Below are positions 17,953 to 26,823 of a stretch of DNA of 64,000 nt, piece after piece (within the stretch, counting starts at the first letter, position 1; each line of letters begins with the position of its first letter). The stretch spans positions 248,001-312,000 of the forward strand of contig NZ_VKCZ01000019.1 in assembly GCF_009299835.1 (NCBI RefSeq). The letters are read 5' to 3'. The stretch is from Microlunatus speluncae (GTDB lineage Bacteria; Actinomycetota; Actinomycetes; Propionibacteriales; Propionibacteriaceae). The notes beneath the pieces were generated by a model, which worked only from the letters and a program-made list of their open reading frames with translations, did not search any database and was not told where the DNA came from. A program made the position numbers and the translations under genes.

Positions 17953-18672
17953 GTGTCAGACGGAACGAAAAACGGGAGCGGCAAGGTTCGGGTGCTGGTC
18001 GTCGACGACGACGCGTCCCTGGCCGAGATGCTCACCATTGTGCTGCGGACCGAAGGCTTCGAGCCGATCTGGTGTTCCCACGGCGACCAGGCCTATTCCG
18101 CCTACCTCGAGTCCAAACCGGACCTGATCCTGCTCGACCTGATGCTGCCCGGCCGGGACGGGGTCGCGATCTGTCGGCAGATCCGGGCCGAGTCCGGCGT
18201 GCCGATCGTCATGCTGACCGCGAAGTCGGACACGATCGACGTCGTCGCGGGCCTGGAGGCGGGGGCCGACGACTACGTCGCCAAGCCGTTCAAGGCCAAG
18301 GAACTGGTGGCCCGGGTGAAGACCCGGCTGCGCCGGCAGTTGGAGGACAACGAGTCCGAGACGCTGGCCATCGGCGACCTGACGATCAAGGTCGACGGGC
18401 ACTCGGTGCAGCGCGACGGGCTGCCGATCCAGCTCACCCCGCTGGAGTTCGATCTGCTGCTGGCGCTGGCCCGCAAGCCGTGGCAGGTGTTCAGCCGCGA
18501 GGTGTTGCTGGAGCAGGTCTGGGGCTACCGGCACGCCGCCGACACCCGACTGGTCAACGTGCACGTGCAGCGACTGCGGTCCAAGATCGAAAGGGACCCG
18601 GAACGCCCGGAGATCGTCGTCACCGTACGCGGTATCGGCTACAAGGCGGGCGAAGTGAAGCAGCCCCGGTGA
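17953..18672 (+). CDS. mtrA: Response regulator MtrA
   Basis: The 239-residue protein has an N-terminal receiver domain with acidic pocket VVDDD (residues 16-20), phospho-acceptor Asp62 in LLDLMLPG, Thr89 and Lys111, and a C-terminal OmpR/PhoB winged helix ending in VTVRGIGYKAGE. The LMLPGRDGVAICRQIR block and the adjacent sensor and lipoprotein genes identify it as MtrA, the essential actinobacterial regulator of cell-wall metabolism and division. The start is GTG at 17953, with GAGAGG seven to twelve bases upstream; the frame remains open further upstream without homology. mtrB follows after 24 bases. Confidence 0.93.
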   Translation: MSDGTKNGSGKVRVLVVDDDASLAEMLTIVLRTEGFEPIWCSHGDQAYSAYLESKPDLILLDLMLPGRDGVAICRQIRAESGVPIVMLTAKSDTIDVVAGLEAGADDYVAKPFKAKELVARVKTRLRRQLEDNESETLAIGDLTIKVDGHSVQRDGLPIQLTPLEFDLLLALARKPWQVFSREVLLEQVWGYRHAADTRLVNVHVQRLRSKIERDPERPEIVVTVRGIGYKAGEVKQPR

Positions 18673-18696
18673 TGATGGGGATGGGCTAGCTCGTTC

Positions 18697-20460
18697 ATGT
18701 CCTTACCGAGTGGGATCACCGAGGGTGAACCGTGGTGGAAGCTGCCACTGAACTGGTGGTCGCGGTCGTTGCCGCTGCGGGTGATCTCGTCGGTCTTCGT
18801 CGCGTCGCTGATCGTGGTGATCCTGGGCGGGTTCCTGATCATGCGGCAGGCCAGCAGCGGCGTGATCGACACCAAGAAGGAGTCGGTGCAGTCGGAGGCG
18901 CAGGCGGCGCTGTCGGCGGCCCAGGAGACGCTGAACAACGCCACGGTGTCCAACAGCGCCAGCGCGAACGAGTTGTTCCAGACGCTGGCGGTCAACCTTG
19001 CCGGTCGCGGCGGCTCCGACCGCTACTCGGTGATCGCCTTCGTCAACCGGCAGACCGTGCGGACCGGCGAGATCGACGTCAGCAGCGTCCCGCAGGCACT
19101 GCGTGACCAGGTCACCGATCCGGCCTCGGAGGGTCAGTACTTCATCACCCCGGCCGGGATGCGGACCACCACCGAACAAACGCCCCGGCCGGCGTTCGCG
19201 GTCGGCACGATGCTGCAGCTGCCCGGGAGCGGTGGGTACGAGACGTACCTGATCTTCCCGTTGGCCCAGGAGCAGGAGACCCTGGACGTCCTCGGCACGG
19301 CGGTGATCAGCACCAGCGCGCTGCTGGTGTTGCTGTTGACGATCATCGCCGCCCTGGTCAGCCGCCAGGTGGTCGCTCCGGTCCGGGCCGCGCGGCGGGC
19401 GGCGGAGAGCCTCGCCCTGGGCAACCTGGACAACCGGATGCGGGTCCGCGGCCAGGACGACCTGGCCCGGCTGGCGGCCTCGATGAACTACATGGCGAGC
19501 GAGCTGCAGAAGCAGATCACCCAGCTGGAAGAGCTGTCCGCGGTGCAGCAGCGGTTCGTCTCCGACGTCTCGCACGAGCTGCGAACCCCGCTCACGACGG
19601 TGCGGATGGCGGCCGAGGTGCTGTACGAGGCGCGGGAGGACTTCGACCCGGTCTCGGCCCGGTCGGCCGAGCTGTTGCAGGTCGAGGTGGACCGGTTCGA
19701 GGCGCTGCTCACCGACCTGCTGGAGATCTCCCGGTTCGACGCCGGGGTCGCCGTGCTGAGCCTGGACCGGGTGGACCTGGTCGACGTCGTCGAACGGGTG
19801 GTGGCGACCCACGAACGCTTCGCCGAGGAGGCCGGCGCCGTGGTCACCGTGCACTCACCCGGCCCGTGCGTCGCCGAGGTCGACGCCCGGCGGATCGAGC
19901 GGGTGGTCCGCAATCTGCTCACCAACGCCATCGAGCACAGCGAGGGCCGGCCGATCGACGTCTGGCTGGACCGGGACGAGGATGCGGTGGCGATCGCGGT
20001 CCGCGATCACGGGGTCGGCTTCGAGGCCAGCCAGGCCAAGCTGGTGTTCCACCGGTTCTGGCGGGCCGATCCGGCCCGGACCCGGACCATCGGCGGCACC
20101 GGCCTCGGGCTGTCCATCGCGATGGAGGACGCCCGGCTGCACGGCGGTTGGCTGACGGCCTGGGGCCGGCCCGGGATGGGCGCCCAGTTCCGGCTCACCC
20201 TGCCCCGGGAACGCGGCGGCATCCTGGAGCAGTCGCCGCTGCCGCTCGTGCCGCGGGACCTGGTCGGACCCTCGGTGTCCCGGGTGGACGGGATCGAGTT
20301 CGCCCAGCCGCTGATCGCGCCGGTGACGCCGCCGGTGGCGATCTCGGCGGTCTCGCCGACCGCGGCCGGCTCGCCGCCGTCCGCCGCCGAGCCGGTGCCG
20401 GCGGAGCCCGTACCGGAGCTGCTCGACCTCGGCGACCACTCACGAAGGGGTGAGGAATGA
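18697..20460 (+). CDS. mtrB: Sensor histidine kinase MtrB
   Basis: The 587-residue kinase has a first membrane helix at about 29-49, an extracellular sensor domain to about residue 200, a second helix at 201-222, a HAMP linker, the phosphorylated histidine His293 in SDVSHELRTPL, and an ATPase domain with N box around Asn410, G1 box DHGVG (437-441) and G2 box GTGLGL. The proline- and alanine-rich C-terminal tail of about 90 residues is typical for MtrB. It phosphorylates MtrA, encoded 24 bases upstream, and its stop overlaps the lpqB start by four bases. Confidence 0.93.
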   Translation: MSLPSGITEGEPWWKLPLNWWSRSLPLRVISSVFVASLIVVILGGFLIMRQASSGVIDTKKESVQSEAQAALSAAQETLNNATVSNSASANELFQTLAVNLAGRGGSDRYSVIAFVNRQTVRTGEIDVSSVPQALRDQVTDPASEGQYFITPAGMRTTTEQTPRPAFAVGTMLQLPGSGGYETYLIFPLAQEQETLDVLGTAVISTSALLVLLLTIIAALVSRQVVAPVRAARRAAESLALGNLDNRMRVRGQDDLARLAASMNYMASELQKQITQLEELSAVQQRFVSDVSHELRTPLTTVRMAAEVLYEAREDFDPVSARSAELLQVEVDRFEALLTDLLEISRFDAGVAVLSLDRVDLVDVVERVVATHERFAEEAGAVVTVHSPGPCVAEVDARRIERVVRNLLTNAIEHSEGRPIDVWLDRDEDAVAIAVRDHGVGFEASQAKLVFHRFWRADPARTRTIGGTGLGLSIAMEDARLHGGWLTAWGRPGMGAQFRLTLPRERGGILEQSPLPLVPRDLVGPSVSRVDGIEFAQPLIAPVTPPVAISAVSPTAAGSPPSAAEPVPAEPVPELLDLGDHSRRGEE

Positions 20461-22223
20461 TCGGGCGCACCCGAGCGGGCCGGCGGCCGGCGGCCCTGCT
20501 GGCCGCGCTGCTGGTGATCGTGCTGACCGGGCTGGTCGGCTGCACCGAACTGCCGACCAGCGGACCGGTCGACCCGGTGCAGAGCGGCACCCCGAGCTGC
20601 CGCGGCTGTCTCAACGTCGACCCGGCCGACCCGCGGCCGGGGGACGATCCCAAGACGATCGTCGACGGCTTCCTGCAGGCGATGGCCAGCTATGAGCCGA
20701 CGTACGCGACCGCCCGCAAATACCTCACCACCGAAGCCGCCGACCGCTGGGACCCCGAACGCGGCACCATGATCTACAGCGGCCAGCTGGCCTCCACCAG
20801 CCCGACCTCGATCGTGCTCGACGGCCGGCTGGTCGGCGTCCTCGGGCCGGACCGGATCTTCACCGTCCGCGACCAGCGGCTGCGGGAGCCGTTCGTGCTG
20901 ACCAAGCAGGCGAACGAATGGCGGATCAAGGAGCCGCCGAACGGACTGATGGTGCCCAAGCGGACGTTCGACACGTTCTACGACAGCTACAACATCTACT
21001 TCCTGGGGCGGGACGGGACGCTGGTCCCGGACGCGATCTATCTGCCCGAACAGTCCAACGTCGCCTCGGCCCTGATGCTGGCGTTGCTGGCCGGGCCGTC
21101 GACCTTCCTGCGCCCGGTGGTCACGACAGCGCTGCCGTCGGCCACCACTCTGAGCGTCCAGTCGGTGACGGTCGACGGCGGCGTCGCGGATGTCGATCTG
21201 AGCGACGCGATCAACAACCTGACCGACCAGCAACGAATACAGATGGCGGCCCAGGTCGCCAACACGCTGAAGCTCGCCCAGGGTGGGATCCAGGCCATCA
21301 AGTTCCTGGTCAACGGCGAGATCTACCACGTGCCCGGGGCCGACCCCAGCAACGGCACCCTTTCGGTCAACGACGAGCGGATCCGCGACTTCGCGGCGAT
21401 CCCGCCGCGGGCCAGTGACCAGATCTTCGCCGCCACCGACCGCGGGGCTCGGATGATCAACGACCCGGCCGCCCGCCGGGAGATGGTCGAGGTGAGCGGC
21501 GACTTCGGCGAACGCCGCGGCGTCGAGCACGTCGCCGCGTCGTTGAACGGTCGTGATCTTGCCGTGGTGACCAACGGTGGATCGGTGTTGCGCCGGCAGC
21601 CCGACGGCGGCGAGCCGACGGTGTTGATCAAGGACGCCGAGGATCTCCTGCGGCCGCAGTATTCCCGCCAGGGCGAGCTGTGGGAGGTCGGGGAGAAGGG
21701 CGGCGAACAGCACATCTGGGTGCACAGCGGCAATCGGCTGATCGAGGCGCAGGCGCCCTCGCTGCGCGACGTCCGGATCGTCGCCTTCCGGCTGTCGCCG
21801 GACGGGACCCGGCTCGCCCTGATCCGGGAAGGGGTCGGTGGCAATCGCGAGCTCGGCCTGGCCCGGATCAACCGGGTCGAGGGCCGGGTGATCATCGACG
21901 GCTGGCGCCGGCTGGACACCGCGGCCAATCAGGGTGAATCCATCACCCAGTTCCGTGATGTCGGCTGGCAGGACGAATCCCGGCTGGTGGTGATCGGCTC
22001 CGCCGGTCCGCAGACGCCGGTCGGCGTCTTCCAGGTGGCCCAGGACGCCTCCACGATCGAGCGGCTGGGCGAGCTGACCGACTCCGACGTGATCGAGGTG
22101 GCCACCTCGTCGGCGCACAACCACGTCGCGACCGTGACCCGTTCCGGCGAGGCCTACTGGCTCGACGCCAGCCGGTGGGAACGGATCGCCGACGGCCTCG
22201 ACTCCCTCAGCTACCCCGGCTGA
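20457..22223 (+). CDS. lpqB: Lipoprotein LpqB
   Basis: The 588-residue product has a lipoprotein signal peptide with lipobox LVGC (Cys29), followed by an N-terminal region, a GerMN domain (about residues 190-300, including STFLRPVVTTALP and VDGGVADVDLSDAINNLTDQQ) and a C-terminal beta-propeller-like LpqB domain. LpqB interacts with the extracellular part of MtrB and modulates its signalling; the conserved mtrA-mtrB-lpqB order supports the call. ATGA overlap with mtrB indicates coupling. A 24-bp perfect palindrome begins one base after the stop codon and probably terminates the transcript. Confidence 0.92.
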   Translation: MIGRTRAGRRPAALLAALLVIVLTGLVGCTELPTSGPVDPVQSGTPSCRGCLNVDPADPRPGDDPKTIVDGFLQAMASYEPTYATARKYLTTEAADRWDPERGTMIYSGQLASTSPTSIVLDGRLVGVLGPDRIFTVRDQRLREPFVLTKQANEWRIKEPPNGLMVPKRTFDTFYDSYNIYFLGRDGTLVPDAIYLPEQSNVASALMLALLAGPSTFLRPVVTTALPSATTLSVQSVTVDGGVADVDLSDAINNLTDQQRIQMAAQVANTLKLAQGGIQAIKFLVNGEIYHVPGADPSNGTLSVNDERIRDFAAIPPRASDQIFAATDRGARMINDPAARREMVEVSGDFGERRGVEHVAASLNGRDLAVVTNGGSVLRRQPDGGEPTVLIKDAEDLLRPQYSRQGELWEVGEKGGEQHIWVHSGNRLIEAQAPSLRDVRIVAFRLSPDGTRLALIREGVGGNRELGLARINRVEGRVIIDGWRRLDTAANQGESITQFRDVGWQDESRLVVIGSAGPQTPVGVFQVAQDASTIERLGELTDSDVIEVATSSAHNHVATVTRSGEAYWLDASRWERIADGLDSLSYPG

Positions 22224-22224
22224 G

Positions 22225-22278
22225 CCGACTTGTCAGAACTGAGTTGTGCCCCGACACAACTCAGTTCTGACAAGTCGG
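22225..22278. terminator. Long perfect palindrome after lpqB (family A)
   Basis: Two perfectly complementary 24-base arms (22225-22248 and 22255-22278) flank a six-base CCCCGA loop. The core is TTGTCAGAACTGAGTTGTG. It begins right after the lpqB stop codon and has no U-tract. A second copy with the same core and even longer arms lies at 34717-34776. It can act as a terminator or a transcript-stabilising stem, but the sequence identity of two distant copies shows that it is also a repeat family. Confidence 0.8.
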
Positions 22279-22366
22279 TGGGGAGTTTGCTGAAGTGGCA
22301 ACTTTGTTTGTCTTTCCTGTGGGTACGTTGCACGGTGGGACCATCGACGAGCGATGGGAGGACACG

Positions 22367-23389
22367 GTGTCCGGACAGACCACAGGATCCCCGGCAGGCC
22401 AGGGATTCGACTACGACGTGATCGTGATCGGCGGCGGCGCGGCGGGGTTGAGCGGCGCGGTCGCGCTGGCCCGGTTCCGGCGCTCCGTGGCGGTGATCGA
22501 CTCCGGCGAGCCCCGTAACGCCCCGGCCGAGGGGGTCCACAATCTGCTCGGCCGGGAGAACGTCTCGCCGGCCGACCTGCTGGCGACCGGGCGGGCCGAG
22601 CTGGCCGGCTATGGCGGCGCCGTGATCACCGGGGTCGTTGCGACGGCCGAGCATGATCAACAACTCGGCGGCTTCGAGGTCGGACTGACCGACGGGCGCC
22701 GGTTCCGGGCTCGGCGGCTGCTGCTCGCCTCCGGGGTGGTGGACACGCTGCCCGACCTGCCGGGGGTGGCCGAGCTGTGGGGCCGGGCGGTGCTGCACTG
22801 CCCGTACTGCCACGGCTGGGAGTTCCGGGATCAAGCGATCGGGATCCTGGCCACCGGCCCGATGGCGACGCACCAGGCCCTGATGTTTCGGCAGCTGTCG
22901 GACGACGTGCTGCTGTTCCGGCACACCGCCGCGCTCGACGATGATCAACTCGAACAGCTGGCCGCCCGCGGGATCACGGTGATCGACGGCGAGGTGACCG
23001 CGCTGGAACGGGACCCGTCCGGCGAGCTGGCCGGCGTCCGGCTGGCCGGCGGCACGGTCGTGCCCCGGCAGGCGATCGTGGTCGCGCCGACCATGGAGGC
23101 CCGGGCCGGATTCCTCACCACCCTGGGCCTGCAGCCCGAGCCGGTCGAGGTCAACGGGGTGCGGATCGGCAGCAAGATCGCCGCCGACGGCAACGGGGCG
23201 ACCGCCGTGCCGGGCGTCTGGGCCGCCGGCAACCTGACCAACCCGATGGCCCACGTGATGATCTCCGCCGCCGCCGGCCTGACCGCCGGGGCGGTGATCA
23301 ACGGCGACCTGATCACCGAGGAAACCGCCGCCGCGGTAGCCGCCGCCCGCGCCCGGGCTCAGCCCCAGCCCCTCGACCCGGTCGGCTGA
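22367..23389 (+). CDS. Thioredoxin-reductase-like FAD-dependent oxidoreductase
   Basis: The 340-residue flavoprotein has an N-terminal FAD-binding VIVIGGGAAGLSGA, a redox-active CPYCHG (Cys145, Cys148) and a C-terminal FAD segment GVWAAGNLTNP. The CXXC sits where thioredoxin reductase carries its redox cysteines, but the protein has the shorter, divergent sequence of the thioredoxin-reductase-like group whose disulfide substrate is unknown. The NADPH-binding glycine motif is altered (ILATGPMATHQA), so pyridine nucleotide use is uncertain. The start is GTG at 22367, six bases after GGGAGG. It converges on an XRE-cupin regulator gene, a pairing I have seen for this group. Confidence 0.8.
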   Translation: MSGQTTGSPAGQGFDYDVIVIGGGAAGLSGAVALARFRRSVAVIDSGEPRNAPAEGVHNLLGRENVSPADLLATGRAELAGYGGAVITGVVATAEHDQQLGGFEVGLTDGRRFRARRLLLASGVVDTLPDLPGVAELWGRAVLHCPYCHGWEFRDQAIGILATGPMATHQALMFRQLSDDVLLFRHTAALDDDQLEQLAARGITVIDGEVTALERDPSGELAGVRLAGGTVVPRQAIVVAPTMEARAGFLTTLGLQPEPVEVNGVRIGSKIAADGNGATAVPGVWAAGNLTNPMAHVMISAAAGLTAGAVINGDLITEETAAAVAAARARAQPQPLDPVG

Positions 23390-23410
23390 TCGTCCGTCGG
23401 TCGCGAGATC

Positions 23411-23471
23411 GTCGAGTGTGACGGTAACGACGCCTGCGGGCCGATTTCGCGTCGATAACGTCCCACTCGAC
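23411..23471. terminator. Long imperfect hairpin between convergent genes (family B)
   Basis: Arms 23411-23433 and 23449-23471 pair at 20 of 23 positions. The left arm starts GTCGAGTGTGAC. It lies between the ends of the flavoprotein gene and the XRE regulator gene and can serve both as terminator. A related element beginning TCGAGTGTGACC lies at 43007-43065. Confidence 0.65.
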
Positions 23472-23510
23472 GTCGCACAGCCGACAGCCGGCCGGGGGTC
23501 GGCCGGCTGA

Positions 23511-24098
23511 TCAGGACTTGCGGTTGCGGCGGGTGCTGGCGCGCAGGTGGGCCCGTTCGCCCTGGCTGCCGAAAAGGGAGAGGATCTCCACCCCGTCGGG
23601 GCCGGCACTGCCGAACCAGTGCCCGACCCGGGTGTCGAACTCGGCCGCCTCGCCCGGCCCGAGTTCGAGCTCGTTGTCGCCGAGGATCAGCCGGAGCCGC
23701 CCGTTGAGTACGTACAGCCATTCGTAGCCCTCGTGCCGTTGCGGCTCGGCCTTCCCCGAGCGATGCGGAATGATCATCTTGTACGCCTGCAGCCCGCCGG
23801 CCTTCCTGGTCAACGGGATCATGGTCGTCCCGTTCCGGCTGACCGGGCGCAGTCGGATCCGTGGATCGCCGGTGTCCGGCGCGCCGACCAGGTCGTCGAT
23901 CGCGACCGCGTACTCCCGGGCCAGCGGCAGCAGCAGTTCCAGGGTCGGCCGGCGCTGCCCCGACTCCAGCCGGGACAGCGTGCTGACCGAGATGCCGGTG
24001 GCGTCGGACACGTCCTGCAGCGTGGCCGACCGGTCCTGGCGCAGCCGCTTCAGCCGCGGCCCGACATCGGTCAGGACCTGCTCGTACTCGTCGGTCAT
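23511..24098 (-). CDS. XRE-family regulator with C-terminal cupin domain
   Basis: The 195-residue protein has an N-terminal helix-turn-helix (about residues 14-68; LQDVSDATGISVSTLSRLESG) and a C-terminal cupin domain (GYEWLYVLNGRLRLILGDNE, then ELGPGEAAEFDTRVGHWFGS). Such regulators bind a small ligand or metal in the cupin and control a nearby gene. The convergent flavoprotein gene is a plausible target. The start at 24098 is preceded by GAGAGG; the upstream frame extension lacks homology. Its regulatory region is shared with the divergent comF-like gene, where a perfect DnaA box is present. Confidence 0.8.
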   Translation of the reverse strand: MTDEYEQVLTDVGPRLKRLRQDRSATLQDVSDATGISVSTLSRLESGQRRPTLELLLPLAREYAVAIDDLVGAPDTGDPRIRLRPVSRNGTTMIPLTRKAGGLQAYKMIIPHRSGKAEPQRHEGYEWLYVLNGRLRLILGDNELELGPGEAAEFDTRVGHWFGSAGPDGVEILSLFGSQGERAHLRASTRRNRKS

Positions 24099-24133
24099 CG
24101 CGTCCTCTCGCGGCGGGCGGGCCGTCGTCCTCG

Positions 24134-24958
24134 GTGCTCGGCCAACGTTATCCACAGATCGGCGACCACCGGCTGGCCCGGACGGGGCTGATCGGCGACA
24201 GTGGGCCGGTGGGGGACAGCGGGACCGCGGATGATGATCATCGCCTGAGTTGGCCGGCGGCGGTCGGCGACCTGCTGCTCGGCGCCCGCTGCCTGGCCTG
24301 CCTGCGGCCGTGGTGGGGTCTGTGCCCGCGCTGCCGGGGCGCGCTGCGGGCTCGGACCGCCCGGCTGACCAGCCCGACCCCGTGCCCGGACGGGTTTCCG
24401 ATCACCGCGACGGCGGGCGACTACGACCTGCCGATGCGCCGGTTGATCGTGGCTCACAAGGAGCGGCAGGCGCTCGCCCTGGCTCCGGTCCTGGGCGAGC
24501 TGCTCGCGGTCGCCTGCTGGCACCTGCTCCGGTCCCGGGACGACGGTCTGCCGGCCGGGAGCCTGACGCTGGTTCCGGTGCCGTCGGCCCGGGCCGCGGT
24601 GCGCGGACGCGGTTACGACGCGACGACGACGCTGGCCCGCCGGGCCGCGGCGCGGCTCCGGCCGGCGGTCGCGGTCCGGGTCCGCCGGCTGCTCCGGCAC
24701 GGCCGCTCCGTTCATGATCAGGCCGGGCTCGATGCCGCGGCGCGGCGGCGGAACCTCGCCGATAGCCTTCGGGTACGAGACGTCGCGTCGACCCGGGCGA
24801 CGGCCGCGACCGCCGGCCCTGGGCCGGTGATCATCGTCGACGACCTGGTCACCACCGGCGCCACCCTGGCCGAGGCCGACCGGGCGCTCACCGCGGCCGG
24901 GATCACGGTCCTGGGTGCGGCCACGATCGCGGCGACCCGTAAACTACACGCCAATTGA
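24134..24958 (+). CDS. ComF-family phosphoribosyltransferase
   Basis: The protein has an N-terminal zinc-binding region CLACLRPWWGLCPRC and a C-terminal phosphoribosyltransferase domain with the PRPP-binding loop VIIVDDLVTTGATL, and the VPVPSARAAVRGRGYD segment typical of ComF. ComF proteins were first tied to DNA uptake but are widespread in non-competent bacteria. The gene lies between mtrAB-lpqB and hpf-secA, its usual actinobacterial setting. The start is uncertain: GTG at 24134 gives 274 residues but includes the DnaA box; GTG at 24209 gives 249 residues and starts closer to the conserved region, so it may be correct. Confidence 0.75.
   Translation: MLGQRYPQIGDHRLARTGLIGDSGPVGDSGTADDDHRLSWPAAVGDLLLGARCLACLRPWWGLCPRCRGALRARTARLTSPTPCPDGFPITATAGDYDLPMRRLIVAHKERQALALAPVLGELLAVACWHLLRSRDDGLPAGSLTLVPVPSARAAVRGRGYDATTTLARRAAARLRPAVAVRVRRLLRHGRSVHDQAGLDAAARRRNLADSLRVRDVASTRATAATAGPGPVIIVDDLVTTGATLAEADRALTAAGITVLGAATIAATRKLHAN
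24148..24156 (+). promoter_or_regulatory. Perfect DnaA box (TTATCCACA)
   Basis: TTATCCACA occurs once here, in a GTTATCCACAGATCGG context, between the XRE regulator gene and the probable comF start. A second perfect box with matching flanks (TTATCCACAGATT on the minus strand) lies at 34168-34176. Two isolated boxes do not make an origin, but they may be DnaA-responsive sites. Confidence 0.5.
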
Positions 24959-24988
24959 TCAGATGAATCTGGCCACGGAGGGAAAAGC

Positions 24989-25780
24989 ATGACGATGGGG
25001 TCCGAGCAGGAGGCACCGAGCCGGGGCGAGTTCGCCGGGCTGCGGGCGATCGTCACCGGTGGCGGCAGCGGGATCGGGCTGGCCACCGCGAGTCTGCTGG
25101 CCGAGCGCGGCGCGGCGGTCGCGGTGCTCGACCTGCGCCCCGGCGAATTGCCGGCCGGCCTGGCCGGGTTCGCGGTCGACGTCGCCGACGACGCCTCGGT
25201 CACCGCCGGGGTCGAGGCCGCGGCAAAGCGGCTCGGCGGGATCGACATCGTGGTCAACAACGCCGGCATCGGCGCCCAGGGCACGGTCGAGGACAACGAC
25301 CTGGACGAGTGGCGCCGGGTGTTCGAGATCAACGTGTTCGGCATCGTCCGGGTCACCCGGGCCGCGCTGCCGTACCTGCGCCGGTCCACGTCGCCGGCCG
25401 TGGTCAACACCTGCTCGATCGCGGCGACGGCCGGGATCCAGCAGCGCGCGCTCTACTCGGCCAGCAAGGGCGCGGTGCTGTCGCTGACCCAGGCGATGGC
25501 CGCCGACCACATCGCCGAGGGCATCCGGGTCAACTGCGTCACGCCGGGCACCGCCGACACCCCGTGGGTCGGCCGGCTGCTCGACTCGGCGCCGGACCCG
25601 GCCGCCGAACGAGCCGCCCTGAACGCCCGCCAGCCGCACGGCCGGCTGGTCGCGGCGGCCGAGGTCGCGGCCGGGATCGCCTACCTGGCCTCGCCCAGCT
25701 CCGGGTCGAACACCGGCACGGTGCTGCCGGTGGACGGCGGGATGCAGAACCTCCGGCTCCGGCCGCGGAACCCGCAGTGA
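24989..25780 (+). CDS. SDR dehydrogenase, 2-keto-3-deoxy-L-fuconate dehydrogenase-like
   Basis: The 263-residue short-chain dehydrogenase has the cofactor motif TGGGSGIGLA, NNAG, the catalytic Ser in NTCSIAATAG and the YSASK active-site pair, and ends in PVDGGM. An acidic residue after the second strand (VLDLRP) favours NAD+. The family, together with the next two genes (aldo/keto reductase and FAH hydrolase), matches the non-phosphorylating L-fucose route, in which this enzyme oxidises 2-keto-3-deoxy-L-fuconate. The start ATG at 24989 follows GGAGGG. The stop overlaps the next GTG start. Substrate is inferred from context. Confidence 0.75.
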   Translation: MTMGSEQEAPSRGEFAGLRAIVTGGGSGIGLATASLLAERGAAVAVLDLRPGELPAGLAGFAVDVADDASVTAGVEAAAKRLGGIDIVVNNAGIGAQGTVEDNDLDEWRRVFEINVFGIVRVTRAALPYLRRSTSPAVVNTCSIAATAGIQQRALYSASKGAVLSLTQAMAADHIAEGIRVNCVTPGTADTPWVGRLLDSAPDPAAERAALNARQPHGRLVAAAEVAAGIAYLASPSSGSNTGTVLPVDGGMQNLRLRPRNPQ

Positions 25781-26772
25781 CCGACGTCGGCTCCGCGGCG
25801 GGGATTCCGCGGTCCGTCGACCCCGCCGTCACCACGCCGTTCGGCCCGGCCGTCCTGGGCGGCGCCGGCTACGCCAACCTCTACGCCGCCGTGTCGGAGG
25901 ACGAGGCCCGGGCCGGGCTGAGCCGGGCCTGGGAGCTCGGCCTGCGGGCGTACGACACCGCTCCGCACTACGGGGCCGGCCTGTCCGAGGAACGGCTGGG
26001 CAGGTTCCTGTCGCGACAGCCGCGGGACGAGTTCGTGCTCTGCACCAAGGTCGGGCGGCTGCTGTTCGACGACGCCTCCGCGGATCCCGACGCGGCGGGC
26101 TTCGCCGGTGCCCGGCGGCGCAACCGGCGGCTCGACTACTCCGCCGACGGCGTGCGCCGGAGCCTGACCGAGTCGCTCGAACGGCTCGGGTTGGACCGGG
26201 TCGACCTGGCCCTGATCCACGATCCGGAGGACCACCTGCCGCAGGCCCTCGGCGAGGCGGCCCCGGCGCTGGCCGAGCTCAAGGCCGAGGGGGTCATCCG
26301 GGGTTGGGGGGTCGGCACCAACTTCGCCGCGACCGCGGAGCGGTTCGTCGCCGAGACCGAGCTTGATCATCTGATGATTGCCGGCCGCTACACGCTGCTC
26401 GATCGCCGCGCCGACCGACTGCTGACCGCCGCCGCCGACCGCGGGGTCGCCGTCCTGACCGCCGGGATCCTGAACAGCAACATCCTGGTCGACCCGGCGC
26501 CGGGAGCCCGGTTCAACTACGTCCCGGCATCCGAATCGCTGCTGGCGACGGCCCGCCGAATGGCCGATATTTGCCAGCGGTACGGCGTCTCCTTACGGGC
26601 CGCCGCACTGCAGTTCGGGCTCCGCGATCCGCGGGTCAGCGCGGTCGTCCTGGGCGCCGGACTGCCCGACCTGATCGCCGACTCGATCGACCAGCTCCGG
26701 GTCCCGATCGACGAGGCGTGCTGGTCGGAACTGGAACGACTGGTGCCCGACCCGGCTGATCTGCCCGACTGA
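25777..26772 (+). CDS. Aldo/keto reductase, L-fucose dehydrogenase-like
   Basis: The 331-residue protein is an aldo/keto reductase of the D-threo-aldose/L-fucose dehydrogenase group: TPFGPAVLGGAGYANLY, catalytic AYDTAPHYGAGLSEERLG (Asp and Tyr), KVGRLL (Lys) and DLALIHDPEDH (His). Such enzymes oxidise L-fucose or related aldoses at C1, the first step of the oxidative pathway. The start is a GTG that overlaps the SDR stop (GTGA). The FAH-hydrolase gene follows after about 50 bases. No fuconate dehydratase gene is adjacent, so the pathway is incomplete in this cluster. Confidence 0.75.
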   Translation: MTDVGSAAGIPRSVDPAVTTPFGPAVLGGAGYANLYAAVSEDEARAGLSRAWELGLRAYDTAPHYGAGLSEERLGRFLSRQPRDEFVLCTKVGRLLFDDASADPDAAGFAGARRRNRRLDYSADGVRRSLTESLERLGLDRVDLALIHDPEDHLPQALGEAAPALAELKAEGVIRGWGVGTNFAATAERFVAETELDHLMIAGRYTLLDRRADRLLTAAADRGVAVLTAGILNSNILVDPAPGARFNYVPASESLLATARRMADICQRYGVSLRAAALQFGLRDPRVSAVVLGAGLPDLIADSIDQLRVPIDEACWSELERLVPDPADLPD

Positions 26773-26823
26773 ACGTCGGGAATGATCTTGGCCACCCGCA
26801 GACCACGAGAGTTGAGGATGATC

